A stretch of DNA of 64,000 nt from Prochilodus magdalenae (lineage: Eukaryota > Chordata > Actinopteri > Characiformes > Prochilodontidae): NCBI GenBank assembly GCA_024036415.1, contig JAMWET010004979.1, positions 46,886 to 110,885 on the forward strand. Reading direction: 5' to 3'. The notes under the pieces are model-generated. The model saw nothing but the letters and a program-made list of their open reading frames with translations. It did no database searches and was not told where the DNA came from. Position 1 is the first letter of the stretch, and each line of letters opens with the position of its first letter. The position numbers and the translations under genes are program-made. Positions 45,885 to 57,380 of this stretch are shown here, piece by piece.

Positions 45885-46965
45885 GTTTGAGCAGCTGGAG
45901 CTACGAGGCTAAGGCAGCTAACAAGTAACATAAGCCTATGTCACGCCAATTAGCATGATGCTAACTGGAGCTACGAGGCTAAGGCAGCTAATAAGTAACA
46001 AAAGCCTATGTCACGCTAATTAGCATGATGCTAACTGGAGCTATGAGGCTAGTGCAGCTAACAAGTAATAAAAAGCCTATTTCAAGCCAATTAGCATGAT
46101 GCTAACTGGAGCTATGAGGCTAATGCAGCTAACAAGTAATTGAAAAGCCTATTTCACGCCAATTAGCATGATGCTAACTGGAGCTACGAGGCTAATGCAG
46201 CTAACAAGTAATGAAAAGCCTATTTCACGCCAAATAGCATGATGCTAACTGGAGCTACGAGGTTAAGGCAGCTAATAAGTAACAAAAGCCTGTCACACAA
46301 ATTAGCATGATGCTAACTGGAGTTACGAGGCTAATGCTGCTAACAAGTAATGAAAAGCCTATTTCACGCCAATTAGCATGATGCTAACTGGAGCTACAAG
46401 GCTAATTCAGCTAACAAGTAATTGAAAAGCCTATTTCACGCCAATTAGCATGATGCTAACTGGAGCTACGAGGCTAGTGCAGCTAACAAGTAATGAAAAG
46501 CCTATTTCACGCCAATTAGCATGATGCTAACTGGAGCTACGAGGCTAATGCTGCTAACAAGTAATGAAAAGCCTATTTCACGCCAATTAGCATGATGCTA
46601 ACTGGAGCTACGAGGCTAGTGCAGCTAACAAGTAATGAAAAGCCTATTTCACGCCAATTAGCATGATGCTAACTGGAGCTACGAGGCTAATGCAGCTAAC
46701 AAGTAATGAAAAGCCTATTTCACGCCAATTAGCATGATGCTAACTGGAGCTACGAGGCTAATGCAGCTAACAAGTAACAAAAAGCCTATTTCACGCCAAT
46801 TAGCATGATGCTAACTGGAGCTACGAGGCTAACGCAGCTAACAAGTAATGAAAAGCCTGTCACGCCAATTAGCATGTTGCTAACTGGAGCTACGAGGCTA
46901 ATGCAGCAAACAAGCAAAGGAAGCTTATATCCCTCCGATTAGCAAGGTGCTAACTGGAGCTAATT
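45885..46965. repeat. 71-bp minisatellite with AATTAGCATGATGCTAACTG
   Basis: About 15 units containing AATTAGCATGATGCTAACTG, GAGCTACGAGGCTAATGCAG and CTAACAAGTAATGAAAAGCC. Each unit carries the palindrome TTAGCATGATGCTAA. Lies 180 bp downstream of the ipp stop. Confidence 0.95.
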
Positions 46966-47144
46966 AGCCCTTAGCGCCATGCTAATCAGCCAGGTATGAG
47001 CTTACATTAGCCTCGTAGCTCGAGGGAGCAAACCTCAGACACTGAGCAGGTCCTGGCTGACGGACTACATTCCCTGAAGGAGGTTTGACTGTTGGCCCGA
47101 CCATCGGCTCTAATAACAGTAATAATAATATTAATAATCGGCGA

Positions 47145-47369
47145 TCACAGCACGGCCACGCCCCCGTCGCAGCGGCTGGTGATCATGTTGCCGACCTCGG
47201 TCCAGGTGTCCAGGTGGGGGTCGTAAATCTCCACTGAGTCCACAGTGACTGGAGCTGAGAAGTCTCTGCTGGACGCTCGGCCTCCGACGGCGTAGAGCAA
47301 ACCGTTCACAGCCGCGACGCTAACGCCTGCGCGAGCCACCGCCATGGACGACACCTCCACCCACTTCTC
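47145..47369 (-). CDS. ipp: ipp coding exon 9 (last)
   Basis: After GTGTTTCTCCAG it encodes EKWVEVSSMAVARAGVSVAA through TWTEVGNMITSRCDGGVAVL and TGA at 47145-47147, the final kelch blade. Confidence 0.97.
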   Translation of the reverse strand, partial: EKWVEVSSMAVARAGVSVAAVNGLLYAVGGRASSRDFSAPVTVDSVEIYDPHLDTWTEVGNMITSRCDGGVAVL

Positions 47370-50300
47370 CTGGAGAAACACGAATAACAAAAATGCTCAT
47401 TTCACACCGTCCACAAAATCTGAATTCATCCAGCCTCTGTGGGAGCAGACGTCAGTCCTCACCTCCTCTGGACAGTACTTCTCCACCGTCTCCAGTGACC
47501 CCAGTGCCTCGTTCCAGCCCCCCACTGCATAGATACAGTTATTGAGGCTGGCCACGCCCACATACGCCCGCCGGGTCTCCATGACAGGCAGAGCAGTCCA
47601 GCGGCGGGAGATCGGGTCATACATCTCCGCCGAGCGAAGCTCCATCCCCTCATCGCTGATCCCCCCGATCACGTAGATAAACCCTGACAAGAACAGAGGA
47701 AGCACTTCAATACCAAACCCCGCCCCCAGACAAGCCCCTCCCTCTTATCCCTCCCTCCATAACCTCACCCCCAAACAAGCCCCTCCCTCCATAACCTCAC
47801 CCCCAAACACAGCCCCTTCCTCTTAGCCTTTCCTCCATAACCCCTCCCCTATATACAGCTCTCCCTCTCAGTCCTTCCAGCATAACCCCGCCCCCAAACA
47901 AGCCCCTCCCTCTCAGCCTTTCCTCCATAACCCCTCCCCTATATACAGCTCTCCCTCTCAGTCCTTTCAACATAACCCCGCCCCCAAACAAGCCCCTCCC
48001 TCTCAGCTCTTCCTCCATAACCTCACCCCCAAACAAGCCCCTCCCGCCATAACCTCACCCCCAAACACAGCCCCTTCCTCTTAGCCTTTCCTCCATAACC
48101 TCACCCCCAAACACAGCCCTTCCTATAACCCCGCCCCCAGACAAGCCCCTCCCTCTCAGCCCTTCCTCCATAACCTCACCCCCAAACACAGCCCCTTCCT
48201 CTTAGCCGTTCCTCCATAACCCCTCCCCTATATACATCTCTCCCTCTCAGTCCTTTCAACATAACCCCGCCCCCAAACAAGCCCCTCCCTCTCAGCTCTT
48301 CCTACATAACCTCACCCCAAACAAGCCCCTCCCTCCATAACCTCACCCCCAAACACAGCCCCTTCCTCTTAGCCTTTCCTCCATAACCTCACCCCCAAAC
48401 AAGCCCCTCCCTCCATAACCTCACCCCCCAAACACAGCCCCTTCCTCTTAGCTATTCCTCCATAACCCCTCCCCTATATACAGCTCTCCCTCTCAGCCTT
48501 TCCAGCATAACCCCGCCCCCAAACAAGCCCCTCCCTCTCAGCTCTTCCTCCATAACCTCATCCCCCAAACACAGGCCCTCCCTCTCAGCCTTTCCAGCAT
48601 AACCCCGCCCCCAAACAAGCCCCTCCCTCTTAGCCTTTCCTCCATAACCCCTCCCCTATATACAGCTCTCCCTCTCAGTCCTTCCAGCATAACCCCGCCC
48701 CCAAACAAGCCCCTCCCTCTCAGCTCTATCTCCATAACCTCACCCCCAAACACAGGCCCTCCCTCTCAGCCTTTCGAGCATAACCCCTCCCCTATATACA
48801 GCTCTCCCTCTCAGCCATTCCATCATAACCTCACCCCCAAACAAGCCCCTCCCTCTCAGCCTTTCCAGCATAACAACGTCCCCCAATATAACCCCACCTC
48901 CTCAGCCCTTCCAGTATAGCCTCGCCCCCAAACACAGGCCCTCCCTCTCAGTCTTTCAAGCATAGCCCCCGCCCCAAATATAGCCCCTCCCTCTCTGCTT
49001 TTTCAGTATAACTCCGCCCACAAACATAGCCTCTCCCTCGCAGCCTTTGATCTATAACCACACCCTCGAAATCAGTTCCCTTCAGTTCTTCCTTTATAAC
49101 CCCGCCCCCAAATACAGTATGTCTCGGTGTACCATGACCCCTCCCCCACACCTACAAATACAGCCCCTCCCTTCAGTGCCCCTTCTAAACCCCTAATAGA
49201 TTCAGTAGTATCTTCAGTACTGAGGAATTGGTGCCATCTAGTGGCAGGTAGAGGTGTGTGTCTGGTACCTTGGAGCTCACAGCAGCCAAAGTAATATCGC
49301 GGCACCGGCATGTTCCCAATCACCTCCCACTTATTCTCCGCCGGGTCGTACCGCTCCATTGTTTTTCCGATTTCAGAGCCGATCCAGCCTCCTGCAGAGA
49401 CACCAGGTCACATGGGGTCAGGGGGTGGGGCTAATAAATAAAGTGCCTGGATGTGTCTGGACGTGTGCTCCTCCCGGTGTGCAGCCGAGGGGGGTGTATG
49501 TGTACATACCGAGGGCATACAGCGCTCCGTGGCACGGACAAACTCCAACACCACACCGCGGGAAGTTCAGCGAAGCCACCGCTGCCCACTGCTTGGTAAC
49601 TGGGTCGTAGCGCTCAGCACAGTCAAAAATCATCGAGTCCTTCTCACCTGCCCGAGACAAAACAGATACACTGAACATGACTGAGGTTATACACAGTACC
49701 TACACTTAGAGCTTAGAGTTATACACTCGCCCTAATGAGAAACTGTAGAACAGACTCAGTCTATACCACAGTACCTACATTTAGAGCTTAGAGTTATACA
49801 CTCGACCTAATGAGAAACTGTAGGACAGACTCAGTCTATACCACAGTACCTACATTTAGAGCTTAGAGTTATACACTCCACCTAATGAGAAACTGTAGAA
49901 CAGACTCAGTCTATACCACAATACCTACATTTAGAGCTTAGAGTTATACACTCGACCTAATGAGAAACTGAACAACAGACTCAGTCTATACCACAGTACC
50001 TACATTTAGAGCTTAGAGTTATACACTCGACCTAATGAGAAACTGAACAACAGACTCAGTCTATACCACAGTACCTACATTTAGAGCTTAGAGTTATACA
50101 CTCCACCTAATGAGAAACTGTAGAACAGACTCAGTCTATACCACAATACCTACATTTAGAGCTTAGAGTTATACACTCGACCTAATGAGAAACTGAACAA
50201 CAGACTCAGTCTATACCACAGTACCTACATTTAGAGCTTAGAGTTATACACTCCACCTAATGAGAAACTGTAGAACAGACTCAGTCTATACCACAGTACC

Positions 50301-53272
50301 TACATTTAGAGTGTATAACTGAAGTCTCACCTCCCACCACATAGATCATGCCCTCCAGCGTGGCGACGCCTAGTCCACTGCGGGCCTGGTGCAGGGAGGA
50401 GACAGTGGTCCAGAACTGACTGAAGGAATCAAAGCGCTCTACACAGCTCAGAGCACGACTGTCGCTCCAGCGGCCGCCCTGCAGGCGAGTATAGCCCCCT
50501 ACAGAGAGAGACAGAGGGTGGAGGTGATGGTGCTTATTTCTGTATATAAGGTTATTAAAGTTATGCATTCAGTAAAGGCCTCGGTGCGTGCAGCGCGGCA
50601 GGTTGTACCGATGGCGTAGAGGTACTTGCGCGCCTTCCTCCGCGGGCGTGTTTTGGCCGGCTGTAGAAGGCTCAGGGTCTTGTTTTCTTTGGGAGACTTG
50701 CTGACCTCTGTGTATTCTTTCAGCAGCGTCTGCAGCGCCACCCGCAGGCTGAAGTCAGAAATATCTGCGCAGCCAGAAAGACGGTAACTGAGAACCAGCA
50801 TGCAAATGAACATCTGGTACATGATCAGGACCCCCGCAGGACCACCACAGAGCAGGTATGATGTGGGTGGTGGATCATTCTCAGCGCTGCAGTGACACCG
50901 ACGTGGTGGTGTGTGTTAGTGTGCGGTGCTGGTGTGAGCGGATCAGACACAGCAGTGCACAAACCACACTCACCCTCGATGTATTTGAAGAGCCTCTGAG
51001 GCGAGAGCAGAGGGAAGCGGACGGGCTCTAGGACCTCCACCACGTGCTTTTTCCTGTGTGCAGTGTCGTGCAGGAGCCAGTCCATCGCAGCTGTGAACAC
51101 CTGATACTCATCCTCAATACGCAGCTCCTCACTGCGCAGCAAACGCACCAGCTGGTCTTTAGACAGGCTGAAAAACTCCTCCGACACACACACCTGCAAC
51201 AACAGCGCTACTGTTTCAGACACGACAATTAAAGGTGCAATGAACAAAAATAGTAAACAAAATTAAAGATCCAGTAAACAAATTAATGATTAAGAGTTCC
51301 ATTAGACAGAATAAAAAATCCAAACATCTAAAATTAAAGGTCCAATAAACAAAGTTATAGAGCCAATAATTAAAATTAAAGGTTCAATAAATAAAATTAA
51401 ATCCTCTGTAAACAAAGTTAAAGGGCCTGTAAAGAGAGTTAAACATCCGATAAACATAATTAAAGGTTCAATAAACAGAGTTATAGAGCCAGTAAATAAA
51501 ATTAAAGGTTCAATAAACAGAGGTATAGAGCCAGTAAATAAAATTAAAGGTTCAATAAACAGAGTTATAGAGCCAGTAAATAAAATTAAAGGTTCAATAA
51601 ACAGAGTTATACAGCCAGTTAATAAAATTAAAGGTTCAATAAACAGAGTTATAGAGCCAGTAAATAAAATTAAAGGTTCAATAAACAGAGTTATACAGCC
51701 AGTAAATAAAATTAAAGGTTCAATAAACAGAGTTATAGATCTAGCAAATAAAACACAGTCTCAGTTCAGCTCTTGTACCTCTAGGAAGTGGACGTGGACG
51801 TAGTTCTCGGTGAACTCCAGCAGGTCGAGGCAGCCGATCTGCTCCAGGAACTGGTAGATGCCGACGCAGTTGGAGGGCTCCATGTGCCCGCGCAGGAATT
51901 CTCCACATATGGCCACCACCTCACTGAGCTGCAGCATATCTGCAGCCACCATCAGCTCCTGAACGTTCTCCACCGTCACATCGATGGAGCCTACAGCACC
52001 ACCCAGAGAGAGAACCACACTCTGCACAGTCAAAGAAACAACACTCTGAATGGGTGAAGCTAAACTGCTGTAGACTGAATGGGTGGGGCTAACCTCCTGT
52101 AGGCTAAACGGGTGGAGCTAAACTGCTGTAGGCTAAATGGGTGAGGGGAAACTGCTGTAGACTAAATGGGTGGAGCTAAACAGCTGTAGCCTGAATGGGT
52201 AGAGCTAAACTGCTGCAGGCCGAAAGGGTAGAGGTTAACTGCTATAAGCTGAAAGGTTGGAGGTTAACTGCTGTAGCCTAAATGGGTGGAGCTAAACTGC
52301 TATAGGACGAAAGCATTGAGGTGAACTGCTGTAGCCTAAATGGGTGGAGGTTAACTGCTGTAGGCTGAAAGGGTGGAGGTTAACTGCTGTAGGCTGAAAG
52401 GGTGGAGGTTAACTGCTGTAGGCTGAAAGGGTGGAGGTTAACTGCTGTAGGCTGAAAGGGTGGAGGTTAACTGCTGTAGGCTGAAAGGGTGGAGGTTAAC
52501 TGCTGTAGGCTGAAAGGGTGGAGGTTAACTGCTGTAGGCTGAAAGGGTGGAGGTTAACTGCTGTAGGCTGAAAGGGTGGAGGTTAACTGCTGTAGGCTAA
52601 AAGGGTGGAGGTTAACTGCTGTAGGCTGAAAGGGTGGAGGTTAACTGCTGTAGGCTAAAAGGGTGAAGGTTAACTGCTGTAGGCTGAAAGGGTGGAGGTT
52701 AACTGCAGTAGGCTGAAAGGGTGGAGGTTAACTGCTGTAGGCTAAAAGGGTGGAGGTTAACTGCTGTAGGCTGAAAGGGTGGAGGTTAACTGCAGTAGGC
52801 TGAAAGGGTGAAGGTTAACTGCTGTAGGCTGAAAGGGTGAAGGTTAACTGCTGTAGGCTGAAAGGGTGGAGGTTAACTGCTGTAGGCTGAAAGGGTGGAG
52901 GTTAGTCAGAGATACTCTTGTACCTGTGTAAATAAACTCCAGCAGCACCTCGAACACCTCGGCCTCCACCCCGGCTATGTGCACCTCCTCCTCGTGAGCT
53001 TCACTCATCCCGCCGGAGAAGAGCGCACTGAAGTACGGCCCGCTGGCCGCCAGCACCAGCCTGTGGACCTGGAACACGCGCCCACCCACCACCAGCCGCA
53101 CGTCGCAGAAGTCCGAGCGCATGCGCAGCCTGTTGATGTGTGCAAGCAGCAGCCGGGCATGGCGCTCCGAGGTGTACACGGTCCGGTCCGCTGTGTGGCT
53201 GGATACCGTGGCCGCAGTGATGTCACTTCCTCCAGGTAGCGCGGTGAAGGCAGACGTGCAGGCGGACGACAT
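47145..53272 (-). CDS. ipp: IPP, BTB-BACK-kelch protein (KLHL27; gene span, nine coding exons)
   Basis: Kelch-family CUL3 adaptor; the mammalian protein is also reported to bind actin. Coding exons on the minus strand are 53272-52924, 51990-51779, 51193-50974, 50764-50609, 50498-50331, 49647-49510, 49391-49269, 47683-47463 and 47369-47145, totalling 1812 nt and 603 aa (human 584). BTB domain about residues 35-150 (SDFCDVRLVVGGRVFQVHRL, VLAASGPYFSALFSGGM), BACK about 155-265 (NYVHVHFLEV, LSKDQLVRLLRSEELRIEDE) and kelch repeats about 308-603, with VERFDSF, AERYDPV, MERYDPA, AEMYDPI and VEIYDPH strand motifs. YLYAIGGGYTRLQGGRWSDS and the C-terminus TSRCDGGVAVL are IPP hallmarks. The start has a near-perfect Kozak context (GCGCCACCATG). 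Confidence 0.97.
47463..47683 (-). CDS. ipp: ipp coding exon 8
   Basis: Between TCTTGTCAG and GAG|GTGAGG. It encodes FIYVIGGISDEGMELRSAEM then YDPISRRW and VGGWNEALGSLETVEKYCPE, nearly two kelch repeats. Confidence 0.97.
47700..49065. repeat. ~46-bp CCCCTCCCTCTCAGCC minisatellite in ipp intron
   Basis: Roughly 30 units built from AACCCCGCCCCCAAACAAGC, CCCTCCCTCTCAGCC and CCTATATACAGCTCT in two interleaved subtypes. C-rich on +, so the ipp transcript strand is G-rich. Confidence 0.94.
49269..49391 (-). CDS. ipp: ipp coding exon 7
   Basis: Between GTCTCTGCAG and CAAG|GTACCA. It encodes GWIGSEIGKTMERYDPAENK, WEVIGNMPVPRYYFGCCELQ. Confidence 0.97.
49510..49647 (-). CDS. ipp: ipp coding exon 6
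   Basis: Between GTCTCGGGCAG and CTCG|GTATGT. It encodes EKDSMIFDCAERYDPVTKQW, then VASLNFPRCGVGVCPCHGAL and YALG. Confidence 0.97.
49685..50312. repeat. ~90-bp minisatellite in ipp intron 5
   Basis: Seven to eight units of CCTACATTTAGAGCTTAGAG, TTATACACTCGACCTAATGA and CAGACTCAGTCTATACCACA. The GACAGACTCAGTCT portion is palindromic. Adjacent units differ only at a few bases. Confidence 0.95.
50331..50498 (-). CDS. ipp: ipp coding exon 5
   Basis: Between CTCTCTGTAG and GGAG|GTGAGA. It encodes GYTRLQGGRWSDSRALSCVE, RFDSFSQFWTTVSSLHQARS and GLGVATLEGMIYVVGG. Confidence 0.97.
50609..50764 (-). CDS. ipp: ipp coding exon 4
   Basis: After GGCTGCGCAG, before ATCG|GTACAA. It encodes ISDFSLRVALQTLLKEYTEV then SKSPKENK and RPRRKARKYLYAIG, the end of BACK and start of the kelch domain. 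Confidence 0.96.
50822..50960. mobile_element. Fragment of foldback element B in ipp intron 3
   Basis: Shares GGACCACCACAGAGCAGGTA, TGATGTGGGTGGTGGATCAT and GCGGATCAGACACAGCAGTG with the arm at 38620-38745. It is a single arm and lies 14 bp from ipp exon 3. Confidence 0.85.
50974..51193 (-). CDS. ipp: ipp coding exon 3
   Basis: Between TGTTGCAG and GAGG|GTGAGT. It encodes VCVSEEFFSLSKDQLVRLLR, SEELRIEDEYQVFTAAMDWL and VEVLEPVRFPLLSPQRLFKY, the BACK domain. Confidence 0.97.
51250..51750. repeat. ~41-bp AT-rich minisatellite in ipp intron 2
   Basis: Units of AAATTAAAGGTTCAATAAAC and AGAGTTATAGAGCCAGTAAA. Degenerate at 51250-51470 and regular to 51740, ending about 30 bp before exon 2. Confidence 0.94.
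51779..51990 (-). CDS. ipp: ipp coding exon 2
   Basis: Between GGTGCTGTAG and GAG|GTACAA. It encodes SIDVTVENVQELMVAADMLQ, LSEVVAICGEFLRGHMEPSN and LLEFTENYVHVHFLE, the BTB end and BACK start. Confidence 0.97.
52050..52908. repeat. 29-bp minisatellite in ipp intron 1
   Basis: About 29 units of GGCTGAAAGGGTGGAGGTTA plus ACTGCTGTA. This is the reverse-complement orientation of the 53.6-56.9 kb array. It ends 16 bp before the exon 1 donor. Confidence 0.96.
52924..53272 (-). CDS. ipp: ipp coding exon 1 (start codon)
   Basis: ATG at 53272-53270 in GGCGCCACCATGTCG. It encodes a short variable leader, then SERHARLLLAHINRLRMRSD and most of the BTB domain, ending EFIYT plus one base at CAG|GTACAA. 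Confidence 0.97.
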
Positions 53273-53349
53273 GGTGGCGCCGGACGACTCTTAGTGCTCT
53301 ACAGCAGCAGGACGACGTGTCCCCACAACACCATCACTCAGCTCACCGT
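53273..53349 (-). other. ipp: ipp 5'UTR part of exon
   Basis: A good acceptor, CTGTTTCAG on the minus strand, ends at 53350 and leaves 77 nt of untranslated leader before the ATG. The preceding exon would lie beyond the 3.9-kb repeat. Confidence 0.6.
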
Positions 53350-53594
53350 CTGAAACAGTGGAGGGGTGTCAGAGTGTCAGTCCGTGAGAAACCGCCTACG
53401 ACCTCCTGACTGACCGCCTCAATCCGAAATTCCAATTTCCTGAAAGTATGAATTCCGGAGTCGCAGACTTACCCACAGATCCTTCAGCGTTCCGGAGAGA
53501 CTGGGGTGGAGAACATCATCAGGTGACCAAGCCGTCCTTATCCTCTCCTGCTGCTAAACCACAGACCTGACCTCCGGCATGTTCCTGAAACAAG

Positions 53595-56500
53595 GGGAAA
53601 CCAGGAGTTTAGCTCCACCCATTCACCCTACAACAGTTTAGCTCCACCCATTCAGCCCTTAGCAGTTTAGCTCCATCCATTAAGCCTACAGCAGTTTACC
53701 TCCACCCATTCAGCCTACAGCAGTTTTGCTCTATACATTCAGCCTACAGCAGTTTACCTCCACCCATTCAGCCTACAGCAGTTTCGCTCTATCCAATAGG
53801 CCTACAGCAGTTTAGCCCCATCCATCCACCCTACAACAGTTTAGCTCCATCCATTTAGCCTAAAGTGGTTTACTCCCACCCATTACGTCTACAGCCGTTT
53901 AGCTACACCTATTCAGCCTACAGCAGATTAGTCCCACCCATTTATCCTACAGCAGTTTAGCTCCACCTATTCAGTCTACAGTAGTTCAGCCCCACCCATT
54001 CAGACTACAGCAGTTTACCTCCACCCATTCAGCCTACAGCAGTTTAACCACATCCATTTACCCTAAAGGGGTTTAGTCCCTCCTATTTAGCCTACAGCAG
54101 TTTAGCCCCACCCATCCACCCTACAGCACTTTAGCCCCATCCATTTATCCTAAAGGGGTTTAGTCCCTCCTATTCAGCCTACAGCAGTTTACCTCCACCC
54201 ATTCAGCCTACAGCAGTTTCACTCTGTCCATTAGGCCTACAGCAGTCTAGCCCCATTTATCCACCCTACAGCAGTTTAGCCCCACCCATTCAACCTAAAG
54301 TGGTTTACCCCTACCCATTACGTCTACAGCCGTTTAGCTACACCTATTCAGCCTACAGTAGTTTAGTCCCACCCATTTATCCTACAGCAGTTTAGCTCCA
54401 CCTATTCAGTCTACAGTAGTTCAGCCCTACCCATTCAGCCTACAGCAGTTTTGCTCTATACATTCAGCCTACAGCAGTTTACCTCCACCCATTCAGCCTA
54501 CAGCAGTTTAGCCCCATCCATTTACCCTAAAGGGGTTTAGTCCCTCCTATTTAGCCTACAGCAGTTTAGCCCCACCCATCCACCCTACAGCACTTTAGCC
54601 CCATCCATTTATCCTAAAGGGGTTTAGTCCCTCCTATTCAGCCTACAGCAGTTTACCTCCACCCATTCAGCCTACAGCAGTTTTGCTCTATCCATTCAGC
54701 CTACAGCAGTTTACATCCACCCATTCAACCTACAGCAGTTTTGCTCTATACATTCAGCCTACAGCAGTTTAACTCCACCCATTTAGCTTACAGCAGTTTT
54801 GCTCCATCCATTAAGTCTACAGCAGTTTAATCCCACCCATTTATCCTACAGCAGTTTAGCTCCATCTATTCAGTCTACAGCAGTTTAGCCCCACCCTTTC
54901 AGCCTAAAGCGGTTTAGCCCCACCCATTCAACCTAAAGTGGTTTACTCTCACCCATTACATCTACAGCCCTTTAGCTACACCTATTCAGCCTACAGCAGT
55001 TTAGTCCCACCCATTTATCCTACAGCAGTTTAGCTCCACCCATTCAGCCCTTTGCAGTTTAGCTCCATCCATTAAGCCTAAAGGGGTTTAGTCCCTCCTC
55101 TTCAGCCTACAGCAGTTTAACTCCACCCATTCAGCCTACAACAGTTTAGCTCCATCCATTAAGCCTATAGCACTTTAGCCCCATCCATTTAGCCTAAAGG
55201 GGTTTAGTCCGTCCTCTTCAGCCTACAGCAGTTTACATCCACCCATTCAGCCTACAACAGTTTTGCTCTATCCATTCAGCCTACAGCAGTTTACCTCCAC
55301 CCATTCAGCCTACAGCAGTTTAGCCCCATCCATTTACCCTAAAGGGGTTTAGTCCCTCCTATTTAGCCTACAGCAGTTTAGCCCCACCCATCCACCCTAC
55401 AGCACTTTAGCCCCATCCATTTATCCTAAAGGGGTTTAGTCCCTCCTATTCAGCCTACAGCAGTTTACCTCCACCCATTCAGCCTACAGCAGTTTTGCTC
55501 TATCCATTCAGCCTACAGCAGTTTACATCCACCCATTCAACCTACAGCAGTTTTGCTCTATACATTCAGCCTACAGCAGTTTAACTCCACCCATTTAGCT
55601 TACAGCAGTTTTGCTCCATCCATTAAGTCTACAGCAGTTTAGTCCCACCCATTTATCCTACAGCAGTTTAGCTCCATCTATTCAGTCTACAGCAGTTTAG
55701 CCCCACCCTTTCAGCCTAAAGCGGTTTAGCCCCACCCATTCAACCTAAAGTGGTTTACTCTCACCCATTACATCTACAGCCCTTTAGCTACACCTATTCA
55801 GCCTACAGCAGTTTAGTCCCACCCATTTATCCTACAGCAGTTTAGCTCCACCCATTCAGCCCTTTGCAGTTTAGCTCCATCCATTAAGCCTAAAGGGGTT
55901 TAGTCCCTCCTCTTCAGCCTACAGCAGTTTAACTCCACCCATTCAGCCTACAACAGTTTAGCTCCATCCATTAAGCCTATAGCACTTTAGCCCCATCCAT
56001 TTAGCCTAAAGGGGTTTAGTCCGTCCTCTTCAGCCTACAGCAGTTTACATCCACCCATTCAGCCTACAACAGTTTTGCTCTATCCATTCAGCCTACAGCA
56101 GTTTACCTCCACCCATTCAGCCTACAGCAGTTTAGCCCCATCCATTTACCCTAAAGGGGTTTAGTCCCTCCTATTTAGCCTACAGCAGTTTAGCCCCACC
56201 CATCCACCCTACAGCACTTTAGCCCCATCCATTTATCCTAAAGGGGTTTAGTCCCTCCTATTCAGCCTACAGCAGTTTACCTCCACCCATTCAGCCTACA
56301 GCAGTTTTGCTCTATCCATTCAGCCTACAGCAGTTTACATCCACCCATTCAACCTACAGCAGTTTTGCTCTATACATTCAGCCTACAGCAGTTTAACTCC
56401 ACCCATTTAGCTTACAGCAGTTTTGCTCCATCCATTAAGTCTACAGCAGTTTAGTCCCACCCATTTATCCTACAGCAGTTTAGCTCCACCCATTCAGCCC

Positions 56501-56860
56501 TTTGCAGTTTAGCTCCATCCATTAAGCCTAAAGGGGTTTAGTCCCTCCTCTTCAGCCTACAGCAGTTTAACTCCACCCATTCAGCCTACAACAGTTTAGC
56601 TCCATCCATTAAGCCTACAGCACTTTAGCCCCATCCATTTAGCCTAAAGGGGTTTAGTCCGTCCTCTTCAGCCTACAGCAGTTTACATCCACCCATTCAG
56701 CCTACAACAGTTTTGCTCTATCCATTCAGCCTACAGCAGTTTAACTTCACCCATTTAGCTCACAGCAGTTTTGCTCTATCCATTCAGCCTACAGCAGTTT
56801 TGCTCCACCCATTCATCTTACAGCAGTTTTGCTCCACCCGTTCGGGTGTAGTTCTGTTGT
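53595..56860. repeat. 29-bp minisatellite with an 812-bp higher-order period
   Basis: About 110 units of TTCAGCCTACAGCAGTTT plus TAGCCCCACCCA-type segments. From about 54430 the units form a higher-order repeat: the string TCCCTCCTATTTAGCC recurs at 54541, 55353 and 56165, exactly 812 bp apart, with nearly identical intervening sequence. Located in the presumed 5' intron of ipp. Confidence 0.95.
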
Positions 56861-56896
56861 AAGTGTAAGGATATGTAGGGTATGGGCCCTGTAACC

Positions 56897-57055
56897 CCAG
56901 GAAGTTCCTACAGGAGGTGGTTCTGAATACGCTGCCTGATGTCTGAGACGCTGCTTATGATAGGGTGGAGAAGATCTCAGCCTTAAACTCCATTCATGGT
57001 GGAGGGATACATGCTGCAGGGCGCTGTGAGGTCAAATAGTCCCCCACAGTGAACT
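56897..57055 (+). mobile_element. MITE family A, copy 5 (central part)
   Basis: Starts at the CAGGAAGTTCCTACAGGAGG word and ends at CAAATAGTCCCCCA, so both termini are missing. Directly abuts the end of the 29-bp array. Confidence 0.75.
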
Positions 57056-57232
57056 CATTACTACAGACTGTATCACTGACCCTCATCATCATTCCACACA
57101 GACCTCAGAGCAGGTCCAGGAACACAAACACAGGGTCTCTACCTCACTTTACCTCGCCGATTAAACACTCCCAACACACAACCCGGCCGGACGGGGCAGT
57201 GCACGGGCTCCCGGTCCGGTCCAAACACTTAC

Positions 57233-57380
57233 CGCTCGGTTTATTCTCAGCCTGTTTGTTTGTTTGGTGGTATTCTGAAGCTGCTGTGCGGAACAGCACA
57301 CTGTTCCGCATCTCAATCGATTTCTCTCCTATCGGCTCAGCGCCCTGCAGAAGACCACACGAGTAGATCCCCGAGCGCTC
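57233..57380 (-). promoter_or_regulatory. ipp: Probable ipp non-coding exon 1 and promoter
   Basis: On the minus strand a strong donor GAGCG|GTAAGT ends at 57233, in GC-rich sequence with CGGTCCGGT and GCGCTCGGGG words to about 57380. It would splice to the acceptor at 53350. No ATG-initiated frame is needed. Inferred from splice-site quality and composition only. Confidence 0.45.

Noticed and set aside
47797..48753. Minus-strand frames with GGGVMEERLRGRG repeats between ipp exons 7 and 8
   Set aside because: They fall in the 46-bp intronic minisatellite between two well-supported ipp exons.
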